From: Luscinia megarhynchos
Lineage: Eukaryota; Chordata; Aves; Passeriformes; Turdidae
Assembly: GCA_034336665.1 (NCBI GenBank)
Contig: JAPFBE010000002.1
Location: 19,818,906-19,882,905 of the forward strand
Direction of reading: 5' to 3'
DNA length: 64,000 nt
Shown here: piece by piece, positions 45,621 through 59,400 of the stretch
Layout: each line of letters starts with the position of its first letter
Position numbering within the stretch: position 1 is the stretch's first letter
Position numbers and translations under genes: made by a program
Notes under the pieces: generated by a model
Databases searched by the model: none
Told to the model about the DNA's origin: nothing
What the model saw: only the letters and a program-made list of their open reading frames with translations

Positions 45621-48600
45621 ATCAAAGGGAAGGCATTCAAAAGTACTTCACACCACTAAGAAAGTTTGAAATCAAGGGGGGAGGACCTGGTCCAGTCCAG
45701 TCTTCCCAGTCACCTGCAGGTGACTCAGCAGAGATACTGAGATGCCCAGACCCTGCTGTCCCTGGAGGCAGAGCCAGGAATGAGAGAAGGAGGGTTAAAC
45801 TCGGTGGAGAAGAGGCTCACTGGTGGGGAGGACACCCTCTTCACCCCTGCCCAAAGCACTCCTGGCTCTGCAGAGCTGTGCTCCACAGGTGCTCAGAGAA
45901 AGCCCAGCAGAGGGGATGCCTCCCCAGGAGCTGGGGCTGCTGCTGGGTGGTGCAGCTGGAGGTGGTTTTGGGGGCTGCTGAGGCAGGGCTGGAGGGAAAG
46001 CTGAGCCTGGCAAGGCAGGGCCCCACTGCAGGCACCCAGGGCAGCACAGCAGGGTGTGTGTGCAGAGCTCAGCTTCTTCTAAAAACAGGAGACTTACTCA
46101 GAAGCACAGTACTTGCCTTCACTCCACCTCTTTTATATATAGCCCCCATTTCTCCTGATTTTACTCCAGCAGTCGCTGTATGAATTGCAGCTCTGAAGTG
46201 TGTGCAGGGGGGTGCAGGGACAGCTGAGTGCTGCTGGCCAAGCTGGAGCTGCTCTTTTGCTCCTGGATGTGGGGATCCCTCTGCAAGGGCCATGTTGGAG
46301 AGCAGACTTCATCCTCCACATGGTTGCTGGGGGGTGTGTGGGGCTAATGTCACCTTGAATGAAAGTGAGGGCTCTTCTTTTTCCCCAGGGAGAGACCAAG
46401 AGCATTTTTATTAGTATTTTCCTTCCTGTTGCTGTTTTTCTGATTTCTTTCCCTCCCCATAAGCCCCCAGATTTTAAACAAACACAGCCAAGCTGCAAAA
46501 TTAAGAGGTTTATTTCCCTGCAATGCGGGATGATGTGCAGTGTGGATTATTTCTGCAGTCTTTTCAAGGGAGGTGTCTGATGCCAGGAAGCACATTAGCT
46601 CAAAACCTGTGCTCAGAGGGAAGGAAAGAGCAGTGCTGGTTTGGCCTCACCTCCAGGAACTCTGGTGCTGGAGGCAGCAATGGGAATCTCAGTTTACATG
46701 GAACTGAGAAGATCCCCAGATCCACCACCAAATGTCCTGAGGAGCCACAGCGTTCCTGCTGCCCCTTCCCAGCTCACAGCAAGGTGATGGGAGCTGGTGC
46801 TGCTTTCACTGCAAGGGTTCCCAAACAGTGAATCCAGGCCCTGTTTGTGACAGCAATTCAGAGCACACATAAATGGGGGCTGGCTTCTTTCTCTCCTGGC
46901 GTTTTTATGAAGCTATGGCAACATAAACAGGGATTTGTAACAGGCTGGAGAGCTCAATGGAGCAGTCTGAAGTGTTTTCCTAGAAAAGAGTCACACAAAC
47001 GTGAGTCCTTGGCTCACGTGATTATAAGCAGAGGTAAACAGAAATGTTTGTCTCCTTTTAAACACTGAGGCTACTCTACTTGGAGTTAAGGAATTCAAAA
47101 GCAAGGGACATCTTTCCATACTGGTCACTTTACAGAATGAACCTGATTTTCCTTTTTCCAGCATTAACAGCATATCTTCTGAAAAAGCAGCACATCCCAT
47201 AAGGGGTTTCCTTCTTCAGTTAACAGAAGCAAGGCACAGTGAGCACACGTGTGTGCACAAGACACATACCCAAATCAGGTCATCTTCGTGTTGGAGTCAA
47301 ATTCAAAACAGACACCAAAAAACCCAAACCCAACAAAACCCCTCAAAAAACTCACAGGTTTGATTTCGCCTCGTGTGAAGGGGAGCTTGAGACATTCAAA
47401 CAAGAACTTCTAGGCATTTGATTGCTCAGTTTTAATTAATGCTCTCTTCTGCTTTACTGTCTAGACACCAAACCAAAATGAGGTTGGCAGCTGCAGTAGC
47501 TTCTAATAAGTGACATTTCTTGCCCTCAGAAGTTTCCTGTCTAAGTCAATGGGGCAAGTGGCAGAAGATGGCAACATTACTAACTAGATCTCTCCCCTGC
47601 TACCTTTGAAAAAGTGATATAATGAGAGGGTTGATAAGAAAAAATATGATGGTTTTGATGGTTGAAAAAAAATTAAAATATGGACAGCATTTTTTTGAAT
47701 GGAGTCATGTGCCTACAAGACCTGGAAATCAGACCATGGACCCCTTTACAGTCTTAGGCACAAGACCTGCACCTGCCCTGGATGCTCAGAGCTGCTGCAA
47801 GGAGCCCTTGGGGTGCCCAGCTCCAGAAAACCTCTTTAACTCTCCCTCCTGAGCTCATATCTCAGATTTGGCCCTTGCCCAGGTAGTGCTGTCCTAGGTG
47901 GTGGTGAAAAGAGCATTTCCAGGAGCTGATGCTGCTCCCTGCTTGTGCTTGCTCACAGGCAGGTGAGAAATGAAGGATCAGGCACAGCAGCAGGAGGCTG
48001 GCAGGAGGCTTTTCCAGCCCTGCATGGACAGTCAAGGTCTCAACAGAGTGTTCAGAGATGTGGTGCTGGTGGGGAGCTTGTGGCATCGATTCACAAGCTG
48101 TCACTTTCCCAAGGACCCCACGGTGCTGGCTGGACCCATGGTGGGATGGATGGTGCCTGGTGGCTCTGTGGTGGCACTGAGAGGCAGGTGCAGACCCAGG
48201 GCCCTGGAAATTGCTTTTGACTGGACAGAGCAACCATCAATACCTATCAAAAGTAAGACCCAAGCCCCAGCAATCTATTTTTGTGAGCAATTGCATCCAT
48301 TATCCTAATTAAGAAGGAAATGTCAGAATTCTGAATAAGGATTGGGATTGACTGAATTGATTACCCACCATCTCTTCCCAGGGCCAGGCACCTCTATGAA
48401 TGCAAAAGGCTAAAAGAGTTGAAGAATGAAAGACCTTTTTGGCAAGCTAGGGGAAAAGAGCAGAGATAAGGGATGGTTTTGGCACAGGTCTCAGAACACA
48501 GAAAGGTGTCATGGCCCGTGATTCAGAGGTGCTGGTCACCACTGTAGCACTGTCTGAAGTGGTGGGTGTTCAGCTTGTCAGAAAGTCAACCCTTTATTTA

Positions 48601-51600
48601 CAAACCCACTCATCACTCACAAGCCTGCTTATTTACAAAGCCTGTTGATAAAAGTACCTCACCTTGAACTCTCAGAGGAAATCTCTTTAGTCACAAAAGT
48701 CTCACACTGCTTCTTTGCTTTGGGTTGGCTTTTCTTTTATTCCTATTTTGCACTTCACTTACAGTATTATGCAGACAGAGGACATAGGACATAGGCAAGT
48801 TTAATAGATGTCAGCATTTGAATTGTTTGTGTGATGTTTGTGTGCCAGGGCAGGTGGTTCCCTTAGCTTGAGACAGAGATGGAAGGGACAGCAAATTTAG
48901 ACCCTTTTTGGCTGCAGCCTGATGCTGCAGCTCCTAGGGGTACTCTGAATTGCCATCCTTATGACTAATCCTCACCCAGTGTGTCCCAATATGCTCCAGG
49001 CACTTCACTGCTTCCCTTTCCCATCACCACCACCATCTCTAAGGCACAACTTCTCCCTCCTCTCTCATCCCTCATCCCACCCCAAGCCTTCCCCTCCACC
49101 CCCAGCTCCTGCCTGGCCCCAGGGCTCAGGCTGCTGCTGCCAGCACTGTTGGAGCCTGCAGTGGTGGGACCTTCCTGCTGGGTGAGACCCCACCAAGACC
49201 CACTCCCAGCACCAACTCCCATGCAGGGGGGCTCTGGTTCAGACCCCAGGGAGGGCTCATGGGGAGCCCTGGGTGGGGAATAAAACCAGGGAGGATTTTT
49301 TTAGCTCTCCAGCTCTAGAGAGTGCTTGTGAGCAAGATGATTTATTTCTTCAGAGGTCTATAACTTGGCAAAATTTGGATGGAGGCTTTTTGCAGCACAT
49401 TCCTGACACACAAGCCAAAGTCCTGCCCCATTTCAAGCCCTTTTTCCAAAGCCTGGGGACATGAGGAAAAGGTCACCAAGTTTCTTGAAGCATGGAGTGG
49501 AGTAGAAAGAGTATATTTTCTTCCAGCTAAATGATCAGCAGCTACTTAAAATTTCCAGGCAAAGAAAATAGACTGGGGCAGACTCCAACCTGGGATATTT
49601 TTGCCCCAAATTACAAGGAACTGTAACTAAGAAGCAACTGCTGGATTTCCTGGTGCCCCATTTTTACATTTTTCAAAGACTGAAAGTTGCTCTACAGTAT
49701 ATTTGCTATGGTTGGGAAGAAGCAGCACCCTGCTTTCCTTCTCCCCCCACCTCCCCTTTTTCTGAATGAAAGTGTTTTACAAATGAAAAATGAGGTTTCC
49801 TGAAATGAAGGGTTGCTTTTTATTCTGAGCTGGCTTCCATGAAATGTATTTGTGAGCCTTTCATCCTTATCTCTGAACTTGCTGGGGGGTCACAAGAGAC
49901 CATAATGTCCTGGTCAGCCTGGCCAGGCAGAGACCAGTGGGGCATTTGAGGAGGCCCTGGGCACCCCAGGAAAATAGCACATGAGCTACAACTTGTAAAA
50001 AAACCCCAAACTTGCTCACTCTCCCTAACCTGTGGACTCACTGCCATAAAGAATTGCTGAGGCAAAAGCTCCACAGCAAAAATTAAGAGCCTGGTAAGTC
50101 AAGCCCTTGCCCCTCATCTGTATGGCTGTTGGGAAGAGCAGAGTGGTACAGCAGATGAAAAGTCTTGTGCAGGTGGTAAGAGCTGCAGGAATGCTGCAGT
50201 GGAATCTTCCATCAGGTATGCAGGAAGGGCAGATGATGTCCTGTAAAGCCAGAGCACTCCTCCTGATGCTCAGGAATGCATTGTGCTTTTTAGAGCAGTC
50301 CCAGCTTCAGTTTTCATCCTGTGGGATGAACATAAAAGCAAAATTATGTGTATTTGTGGGTGTAGATCTACTAATGGACAGGTCTGAGGAGACTGAACCT
50401 TTGCTCACCCCTAACTCTTGCTTGTGTTGCTCCCACTACACATCCTCTTTTTTCCCAGGGCCAAAATGGTACAATTTCAAATGTGATATAACAGAATGTG
50501 TAAAACAGATTCTGTTTTGCCAGAAAGAAAGCCTTTGTTATGTTGAAGTTAAGCTGAAATATTACACTGGTGAAAAGTGTATCTTTTTTCAAAAAAAGGA
50601 AAAGTATTGCCACTGCAAAATCACCCTCAGTAATGCCCCCCTCCAATAAATCAAATATGTAAAAAACCTCTTCCCAATAAAAGACCAAGCAAAACACATG
50701 AAACACAAACCCCAAAAGGACCAACCAGTCCCAAGACTCTGACAAAATGGCAGCAACTGGGTTTTATTGGAATACGAGGAACTGAGTAGATATAAACCCA
50801 AACAAAATGCAGATATGGGAAGTGGGAAGAAAACACAAAACAAAAATCCAACAAGATGAAGAACAGAAGGAAATAAACACTCGGGGCATCATTCCAAAAA
50901 GCCCACACTTCATGGTGTGAGTCACTTCAGATGATGCTCCACCAGCCCACTGTGTCTTTGTTCTCCTCCCTGCTCTCTGCAGCATGATAAAAGCACAGGA
51001 AGGATGTTTGATGGCAAATTGGCCATCGACCACTTTCAAAGGAGAGTCATTTAGTGAGATTCACTCATATTTGTATAAGCTGAAACAAACAACAAAAAAA
51101 AAGAACAACATGAGTAAAGCAACCGAACTGATCTTGCAAACACACTTCATCTTGGATCTGGCTGATGGGAAAAACACCCCTTTAGAGAGAATGTGACACT
51201 ATGAGCACAGATAGCACCTCCCAGCAAGTCTCAAACACCTATTTCTAGATGAGTGTTTACCACCATGTGGTCAGTTGTGGCTGACCATGTCGTGTCCAAG
51301 TCTGATTATTACAGCCCTGGTGTATTAGTTTCACTTTTCTTAAATAGAGGTGTGTATGGGGGAGAGGGTATGTGCTTGACTCACCCTTCATTTCTGCAGC
51401 ACAATGGAGCGACAAGCTTTGACCAAAATCTGAGCTGTTTTCCCCAAAGTGGTCAGCCTGATAAAAAGGCCCCCCAGAAAGGCGGAACCATTTTTATCAG
51501 TGAGTGTTTATCACTCACTATCATTGGTAAAAGCCAGCTAGTCAGACTGAAGGTCATAAGAACTAGAGGAAACCCACAACATTTCTTCAGTTATTTGAGT

Positions 51601-52792
51601 GACATGCTGCTCCCCGAAAGGCTGAGAAAGCTTTTGAAGTCTGGGTAGTTTTTCATTCATGAGAATTGAGTTGGTTTTACTGTTTGTTTGTTTGTTTTCT
51701 TGTTTTTTGGGGGGTTTTATTTTTTTCTTTCTTTTGTTTTTTGCTTTTAAACCTGTCTCACAGATAAAACCTGACACGAGTCACCGCAGGCAGGAAACCC
51801 TGGAGGGTGCGGTCTGCAGGGTAGAGCAGAGCCCCAGGGCTTTGAGCATCTCACTTCCATCCCTGCCACTGGCACTGACTCTGGCTGCACAGCTCCTGGG
51901 GACATGGAGGCACACCTGGTGGCACAGCTCTGCTCTCAAAGACAGCCAGTGCAGGCACATGATCTGGGGGCTGCCAAAGCCAATGGGTGGTGTCTGTTGG
52001 CTTTCACAACTTCTGGTGCTCATCCCTGCAAATTGCACTCAAGTCAGAGATCAAAGGTGCCAGAGAGTGTCACAAGAAGCTACACTGGATTTGTAATTTG
52101 AGTTTTCAGTGTGTTCATAGGTTGCATGTGAGGGTGGCAGAGAAGTGAGAGCACTGCTGCCTTCACTGTAGCATCAAGCAAGGCTTGTCATGTATGAGCC
52201 ACCCAGATGTACCATGGCTCTGCTCCAGGAGGACTTCAGGTTCCTGGCTCTGCTCTTGCATCATTGCATGTGGCCACAGGGGAGGCACCAAGGCTGATCC
52301 CATGTCAGGAGGGGACCCTTGGGCACTTTGTCCCACCTCAACTGGGGCTGCTCCTGACCCACCCAGCTCTAGACCATTGTCTTTGTCCTTACCCTCTTCT
52401 TTGTGCCAGCCAGTCATCTGCTTAGTGATCTGATGTAACAGATGATGAATTCGAGGCAAAGTGGAGCACTTGGCCAGGGTAGCCATGCAGCAGCCTCACA
52501 CTCCTCAGAGCCATGTGCAGCTTTGCAGTTCCTCAGTCCCACAGCAGAATCCACTCTGGATGCCGTAAGAAAAGCACAAGTGTGTCTCAAGAGCACGTAA
52601 GTTGCATGAAGAGGCACCTACACAAGTTGTTAGAAGAAGCCAGAAGTTCATATTTAAACAATCCTTCACTGCAACACTTAATCAGTCTTCAAAACTGAGA
52701 TGGTGATCTTCACCTATCCTCAATTCTCACTTAAAGCAATAAAACACCACTTGGCTCCTTTTTTCTGACTGAAGAAATCTTGAATTCATAGT
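45621..52792. other. Intergenic DNA, no gene recognised
   Basis: It contains a pyrimidine-rich patch near 49.0-49.15 kb, a possible LTR remnant near 48.5 kb, an 8-bp inverted repeat near 51.5 kb and a T/G-rich stretch near 51.67-51.75 kb. No coding segment is supported. Confidence 0.6.
48507..48700 (-). mobile_element. Possible LTR fragment, minus orientation
   Basis: Read on the minus strand, an AATAAA (complement of TTTATT at 48593-48598) is followed by about 85 nt ending GGGCCATGACA, a layout resembling the R-U5 end of an LTR terminating in CA. No family is recognised, and the match is structural only. Confidence 0.22.
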
Positions 52793-53470
52793 CAATCATA
52801 GAATGTTTAGGCTGGAAGAGACCTTAGGTCTCACCTCACTCCAGCCCCCCTGCCATGGTCAGGGACAGTTTTCACTAGACCATGTTTGTCAAAGCCCCAT
52901 CCAACCTGGTCTTGAACACTTCCAGACACAGGGCATCCAAAACCTCTCTGGGCACTCTCTTCCAGAATGTAACCACCCTCACAGTAAAGACTTTCTTCCT
53001 AATATCTAATGTAAACCTCTCCTCATTCATTTTTAAGCCATTCCCCCTTGTACTACTGCTGTACATCCTTGTAAATCATCCTTGTCCAGCTGTCTTGCAG
53101 GCCCCCTTTAGGTACTGCAGTGTGCTAGGTGGTGTCCCCAGAGCCTTCTTTCCTCCAGGCTGAACAACCCCAATTCTCTGAGCCTGTCTTCATAGGAGAG
53201 GTGCTCTCTGATCATCTCAGTGGCCCTCCTCTGGATTTGCTCTAACAGGTCCATGTCTTTTTCATGCTGAGGGCCCCAGAGCTGATGCAGAAATGCAGGT
53301 GGGGTCTCACCAGAGCAGAGGAGAGCAGAGGGGCAGAATTCTCTCCCTCTCCCTGCTGGCCACACTGCTTTGGATGTAGCCCAGGACACAGCTGGCTTTC
53401 TGGGCTGTGGGTGCACATTTCTGGAGCCTCTTGTCCACCAGTTCCTTTCTGCACAGCTTAAACCAGAATA
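52793..53470 (-). mobile_element. CR1 LINE fragment, C-terminal ORF2 and 3' end, minus orientation
   Basis: Read on the minus strand, frames spell [18 protein letters not shown], then [19 protein letters not shown], then [20 protein letters not shown], then TRGNGLKMNEERFTLDIRKK and LEVFKTRLDGALTNMV with a stop. These are the standard C-terminal blocks of CR1 ORF2. The 3' end is at the AATCATAGAATG motif near 52,795. Frames shift between blocks, so it is dead and 5'-truncated. Confidence 0.92.
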
Positions 53471-56400
53471 ATTGGGACTCCTTACCATAGTGCAACCTAC
53501 AGCAGCCCACATCCCATCTTAGGTGTCAAAATCTGCTTGTGAAACTGGGTGCAAAAACCAAGGGGATTGGTACTGGAAAAGGTGTCACTCAAGTTCTGAT
53601 TTGCTCTGAGGTGGGTCCCCAGGTACATTCAGGAGGCTGAAGTATGGATTAACACAACTCAGGTGGGTCTGCAATGAGTACTCTCAGGAGCAGAAAACCA
53701 CAAACATACAGAACATATTGCACTGGCACACAGGGTTCCCCAGAGAGTGGAGTTTATCAGGGTTTAGAAACAGTTGCAACATTCACACAAATGGGACCCT
53801 AAGAAAAATTGTATATTTTGTCCATGAGCTAATCCATGAACCACCTGGGTTTGTAAAGCTGCCACTTGCCCACATGAGCTAGAAATCAGTTTTCCTGTTT
53901 GACTCAACACTTAAAGTAATGACCCAAAAAGGTCAACCTGGGCAGCAGCACAAGGATAACACGTGCCTGAGAGAGATGCCTTCCTCAGAGATGGTATCAG
54001 AACTAGTCCAGTCGTGCCGCTCAATTCGGAAATTTCAAAATGTAGAGTAGGCTTTATTCTTGTGAGAGAGAAGATTATGCTGGGGTTCATTCTATTCAGT
54101 CTTGTAGCATTTTTAATTATTACAAAGAATCATCTCACTTTTTGCATCAAGATATCACATTCTCCTCTACTCCAGCATGAGTAGGTGGAGATGTCTGAAG
54201 AGAGCGATGGAGATTCCCTTTCCTGTGCAGGCTGTACCAAGACAGCTAGAACAGGTGTCTACCAACATTTTGTACTCAAATGGTTCAGAGTTCTCTGGTC
54301 TCTCCTAACTTATTTTCAAACCTATGTCTGCCTGTATTTATGTCAGGTTCTAAAAATAAGTAGCACCGTTAACATTTTGAATTTGAATTATCTGCTGAAT
54401 ATCTAAAAAGATAGGCTGGAACGGGAAGCCCCTCTGTGAGAAGTACAATCTAGCTAAAATGAGTGAAATTTATCAGAAAAAATGAGTAATGAGCAGTGAG
54501 AAAAACTGTCTCATTTTGCTAATTTTACTTTATAAATTATCTGATTTGACATTCTGCACTAAAAATCTGCTTATGAACCAAGAAAAGCAAGGCATGTGCT
54601 CCACTTGGTCAAAGCAGAATGTGTGGCTGCAAAAATGTTGTTGCATTGGTACTGCAGCATGAACCCTGTGCCACCAAAATGAAGACTCTCATGGTTGTTT
54701 CTAGATCATGCTGTGTTTAGAAATAACTGGGTGCACAGGGCTTCAGGTTTGAGTCTGTGCTGAGCCCCTTGGTTATCTGCAGTCACATCAGAACTGCAGT
54801 AATTTCACCACACAGGTGTCATCAAAGCACAGAAGCATGCAGCAAAGCTTTCCTTTCCCCTACCTGCACCCCATTTCAGGAATAAAGGAAAAGATAATTC
54901 TAAACTTGTATTTAATGCATTTTTCATGAGCTATATTGAGACCATCAGCCCATTTTATTTGGGCACTTTTGCCTGGGACTGGCAATGAACTTTTAATATT
55001 GTAAATTTTTTCAGAAGAAAGAGGTGAAAGGCTGCCAGAATAGGCTATAAAACTAAGCATGTGTTAATAGCATCTGTTACAAATAAGGCTGGATTCCACT
55101 TTCCATTGTCTTACTCCTTTTTCCTCAAGTTGTTTAAATTTTCCAATTCAAAAGGAATTTGGCTGAAGATTTCCCTTACTTGGTCTTGAGCTCAAGGAGG
55201 GCTGCTTGCAGCAGATTTGTACAAAAATCTACTACAAGCCTTTAAATAGTAAGGGTGTGAGAGGAAAGGAATACAGTTGCCTTTTGGGATGTTCAAACTA
55301 GAAGCAATTAGGTACAGGAAAGAAGCCCACCCAGTCCCCCCATTTGCTCCCCAAAAAATCCTGCAGTAGATCTGGCAGTGCTGCTGCTCCAAAAGCTATT
55401 CAGTGCAGTGATAAATGCCACAAACTGTGGCATTTAAGTCACTCACCAAGGCACATTGCTTTAAAAGACTTCAAGGTTGTACTGGTGATTCTCCAAAGGA
55501 AAGCCCCCTTGGGTTGTCACGTAATACTGAAAGGAGTATATAATTTACATGATAAACACCCTGTTCTGAAATAAATATGCCATTTTGGACATGCTCTCTT
55601 AATACCTTCATTAATGACAAGCTTTTAGATCTCTGCAGCTCAAAACAGCACCAGAGAAATGGAACTGAGTTGCTCATATCTCCTCTTTAACCCTTGGCAG
55701 CACTATGAAAAACCAGAACTCAAAAAAAGGTGAAGATAGAAATGGCTATCGTGTTCCCCTATGAAACTGTGTTCCCTGTTACTCCCAGTTTTGCCTTTCA
55801 TTTCATGCCAAAAAAACTCTAGTAAGTGATGCTAAGTCAGAAAACAGCCTGTCAACCACATGGAGCCAAAATACCCTTCATACGCAACACAGCTTGTGCA
55901 AAATTATTCTTGCCTATAATTTACCCTTTTCATGGCTCTCTAAGAATGTTGGAAGAAGCAAAGTGTCCTGTGTTAGCACTGCAGAAGCATTTCTAGCTAT
56001 GGCCAACCTCACTTGTGCACACTTCATACTAATGTTTGATACAGAAAAACAGGAGAGCTGCTAATGAGGCCATGGCTATGCATGGGATATGCCCATGCTA
56101 ATGGGATGGTAAATGGAACCATCTCTTTATCACTATATGGACAGATGGGCATGCAACTAAGGATGGTTTTATCTTTGAAAGGTAAACACACCAAATTCTC
56201 TTCTAAAAATCTTTTAAAGGAATTTATAATTATTTTTATCTTCAAATGGGGGCTGTCAACCAGAAATCCCCTAGTTACACAGTGAGACCAGAAATGCAAA
56301 AGGACTGAAGCCCTATTTGAAGTCCACCATCATGTTTAACAAATTCCTAAATATTTCAAAATATCTGGAAGCCTGACTAATTCAAATCATATTTGCACCT

Positions 56401-59400
56401 TACTTGTTAAATAATGCATGTGCTGTGGCTTGTTTTGACAGTAGTCAGAGTCCATTACTAACTCCTGACTGATGCTAAAATTTTAAGTGCCATGCAGGAA
56501 CTAGAGTTCCTAAGAATCTGAAACAGTTTGCAGATGTGAGATATCCTCAGGGGTTTCTCCTTCTATCCCTGGATAAGATGCACCTCATCAATCAGATCCA
56601 GAGAGCCAAAGCTTTATAAGGTTAAAGATCCAGATGTGAATCCTGAATCCCAGGCTTCAGCAGTGGCACTGCATTAATTTTCAGTTTCAATGTGTTCTGA
56701 TGAGGTTAAAGATCTTGTCCTTCTAATTTTTATAGATATTATACAATGGTAAGAACAAAACAGCAGTTATGTTTATAGTGGGTAAAACATGTAAATCCCT
56801 TTATTTCTAGTGAGTCCAGAAATCTGTTTGGATACAAACGATCAGTATTTGCACCCATTGATACAATCAGTATTTAATATCCTCAGGAAAAACACAGCTA
56901 ACAGTATCTCAGCTGGACACATCCAAAGTTGTTGTCTGGAGTTGACTTAAATGTTGCCTGGCAATATGTTGTGAAGTATCAATCCCCTGTGCAGGACTGT
57001 CTCTGATGATCATGGTAACCATGGCAAAAGATTCTTGAAACTTCCTTCTTTATGGGACCAAAACTGTATCTAGGAAACTGCATCTTCTACCTTCTCTTAC
57101 ATTAGAAACAGAAAATGTCTATCTGTACCTTCAACTCTAAAAAGGAGTTGAATTTCAATACATTCAATGTTCAAAAGGAGTTTGTGAATACTTTTATGAT
57201 TAATTTCCTAGGGCATTGCTTCACTAAGTATTAGACTTTTTGCAGGTGAGGGATTTTTTGCTTGTCAGACTCAGCAGTCAAAGAAATTCCATTAAATTCT
57301 TCTATCATGATTTCTTAAAATATATTGCCATTATGTCCACCTTTATATCAACAATCTTGTTTTTTCCCCCTGAACATACTTTTTTAACTACAGTAGAATC
57401 AGAATAAGCAATAATTAAGCTTTCTTTTTTTTCTCAGCTTCATGTTCTGTACAATGTTACACTAGTTTTCATAGGCCTATTCTATCTGCATCTCACTGCT
57501 CACCAGTAGAGCAGGAAACAAGCTATTGCTTCAGAAATGTTTCCTTGGTTCTGGATGGCAAAAGGCTGCCTGGGTAGAGAAAAAAATAAATCTCACCTTC
57601 ACCATAAAGTACTCTCACTTCAGGGAGATGCAATAGCTTTGGCAAAGGTTGAGAGACTGGACCTGTTTTACAGAGCCAACAGGCACACGTTTGGAGCAGC
57701 CAAAAGCCCTCTGCAAAGCACAGCTGCTTCTTATTTCCATCTCTGTTGCCATACAGTGAAATTAAACTGGTCAGAGTCCTAGGAAGATGCAAGGGGTTTA
57801 TCACACAGAATACAACCTGCCTGATCCTCAGTCATCTCATGTCTGTTCTTATCCTTAAAGTTCAGCACAGGCATGAAAAACAGCAGGACTGTGGTTCTTT
57901 CTGTATTAATAAACCAAGTGGCTTTTAAAAAGCCATAGGAAGATGTTTAACTTGGACAATGACACACTATGAGCACATTTCATAAATGATTTCTAAATTT
58001 CAATTAAAAAACAAATTTTGTGAGTGAGAAGGAACTTGATTTCTTCATTCTTTCAGGCTACTTATTTGAGCTATTTCATTAAGTTAAGCCCCAGATATGT
58101 AAGGACTTTTCCCTATTTTTCCATATTTTTTCCCATCACTTTACAGGGGGATTAAAATATTCTTCCTGTGTAGTTCCCTTATTACATTGATGCAGAATTT
58201 GTTTTTTATTTCTTCTTTGCCTATCACTTGAACTATTCAAGATTACACAAAATAAATGTCAAAATACAGTAATAGAAGAATGCCTCAACATCTCCAGAGG
58301 CTGAATATCTCAACACAGCATATTATGGTTGAATTTTCCTGTAAGTCTTTACTTACTTTTAGTCAGATATATTTTACAGCCTTATTACTCCCTATATTTT
58401 TCACTTACATAAGAAATGAAGTTCTCTAGGTTTTTATTTCAAGGACAATTTTTTTCCAGTTTGTATCAATTTTAGAACTTTCTAGAGGTTCAAAGTTCAT
58501 GTAATAATTCACTTTATTTTCTCTTGCACTGTTTTCAGCATTTACCTTGCTTTAAATGTCAGAGCCTTTCACTTCTGTTACTTTGATTTCCTTGCTGCGT
58601 CTCTTCTCTGCAAGCTGTGACTGATGGTGTGTTCTGGTCTGGCTTCCCTGTCTTTTTCCACTTTCAACAACACTTTTTAAACCTAATTGTATCTCCTAAC
58701 AGTTTTTTATTGTAAAACCCACACTGACCACTTCTTGTTTTTTGTACTCTACTTTTCAGAGGAACTGCTGTACCTTGGCAATGAAGCCTCAGCAGTCCAA
58801 CCCCCTTCCACGCAAAGGGATTCCAATATCTCCTGTTGCAGCACGATGCTCGCTGACTTCCTTCATCCACAAAGTGCATTTATTCAAATGCAGTGTTCTG
58901 ACTTGACTGTGAACATTTATTCATATCAGATGGAACACAAGGAATGTTTTGACCGATTCCACATTATTCTCTTTGCTGTCAATGAGATGTTCTGAAGCAT
59001 AAGTTACTTCAGAGAAGCACCTACACGAAAGTCTGACTTCAAGTTTTAAGGACAAGCAACAAGCTGCTGCAGTAAAAGATGAGAAAGAGAATGATCTACA
59101 GTAAATTTCTGAATGTATGTTAAGACAGTACAGACAACAGAACAGGTTTTCAATACTTAGAACATGTCTGACAGGAATATAGAAATTGTAAACTGGCAAA
59201 ATTCAAAGAAATCACATTTCTTGGAAAGTAAGGAATTAAAGAGCTTATGATCATATTTCTTAATATTTTATTATTCTGAAGTGAAATCTTGTACAGAACT
59301 GGATGACCATTTCAGTTAACATCTGCAGTTGAGACTGTGACCACCACAGATTGGACAACACTTAACGAAACAACATTGCTCCAGGTGCTTAATGATAATA

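Noticed and set aside
45398..45640. Phe/Ile/Leu/Tyr-rich minus-strand frame resembling a membrane protein
   Set aside because: It is a translation of the (TAAAA)n microsatellite.
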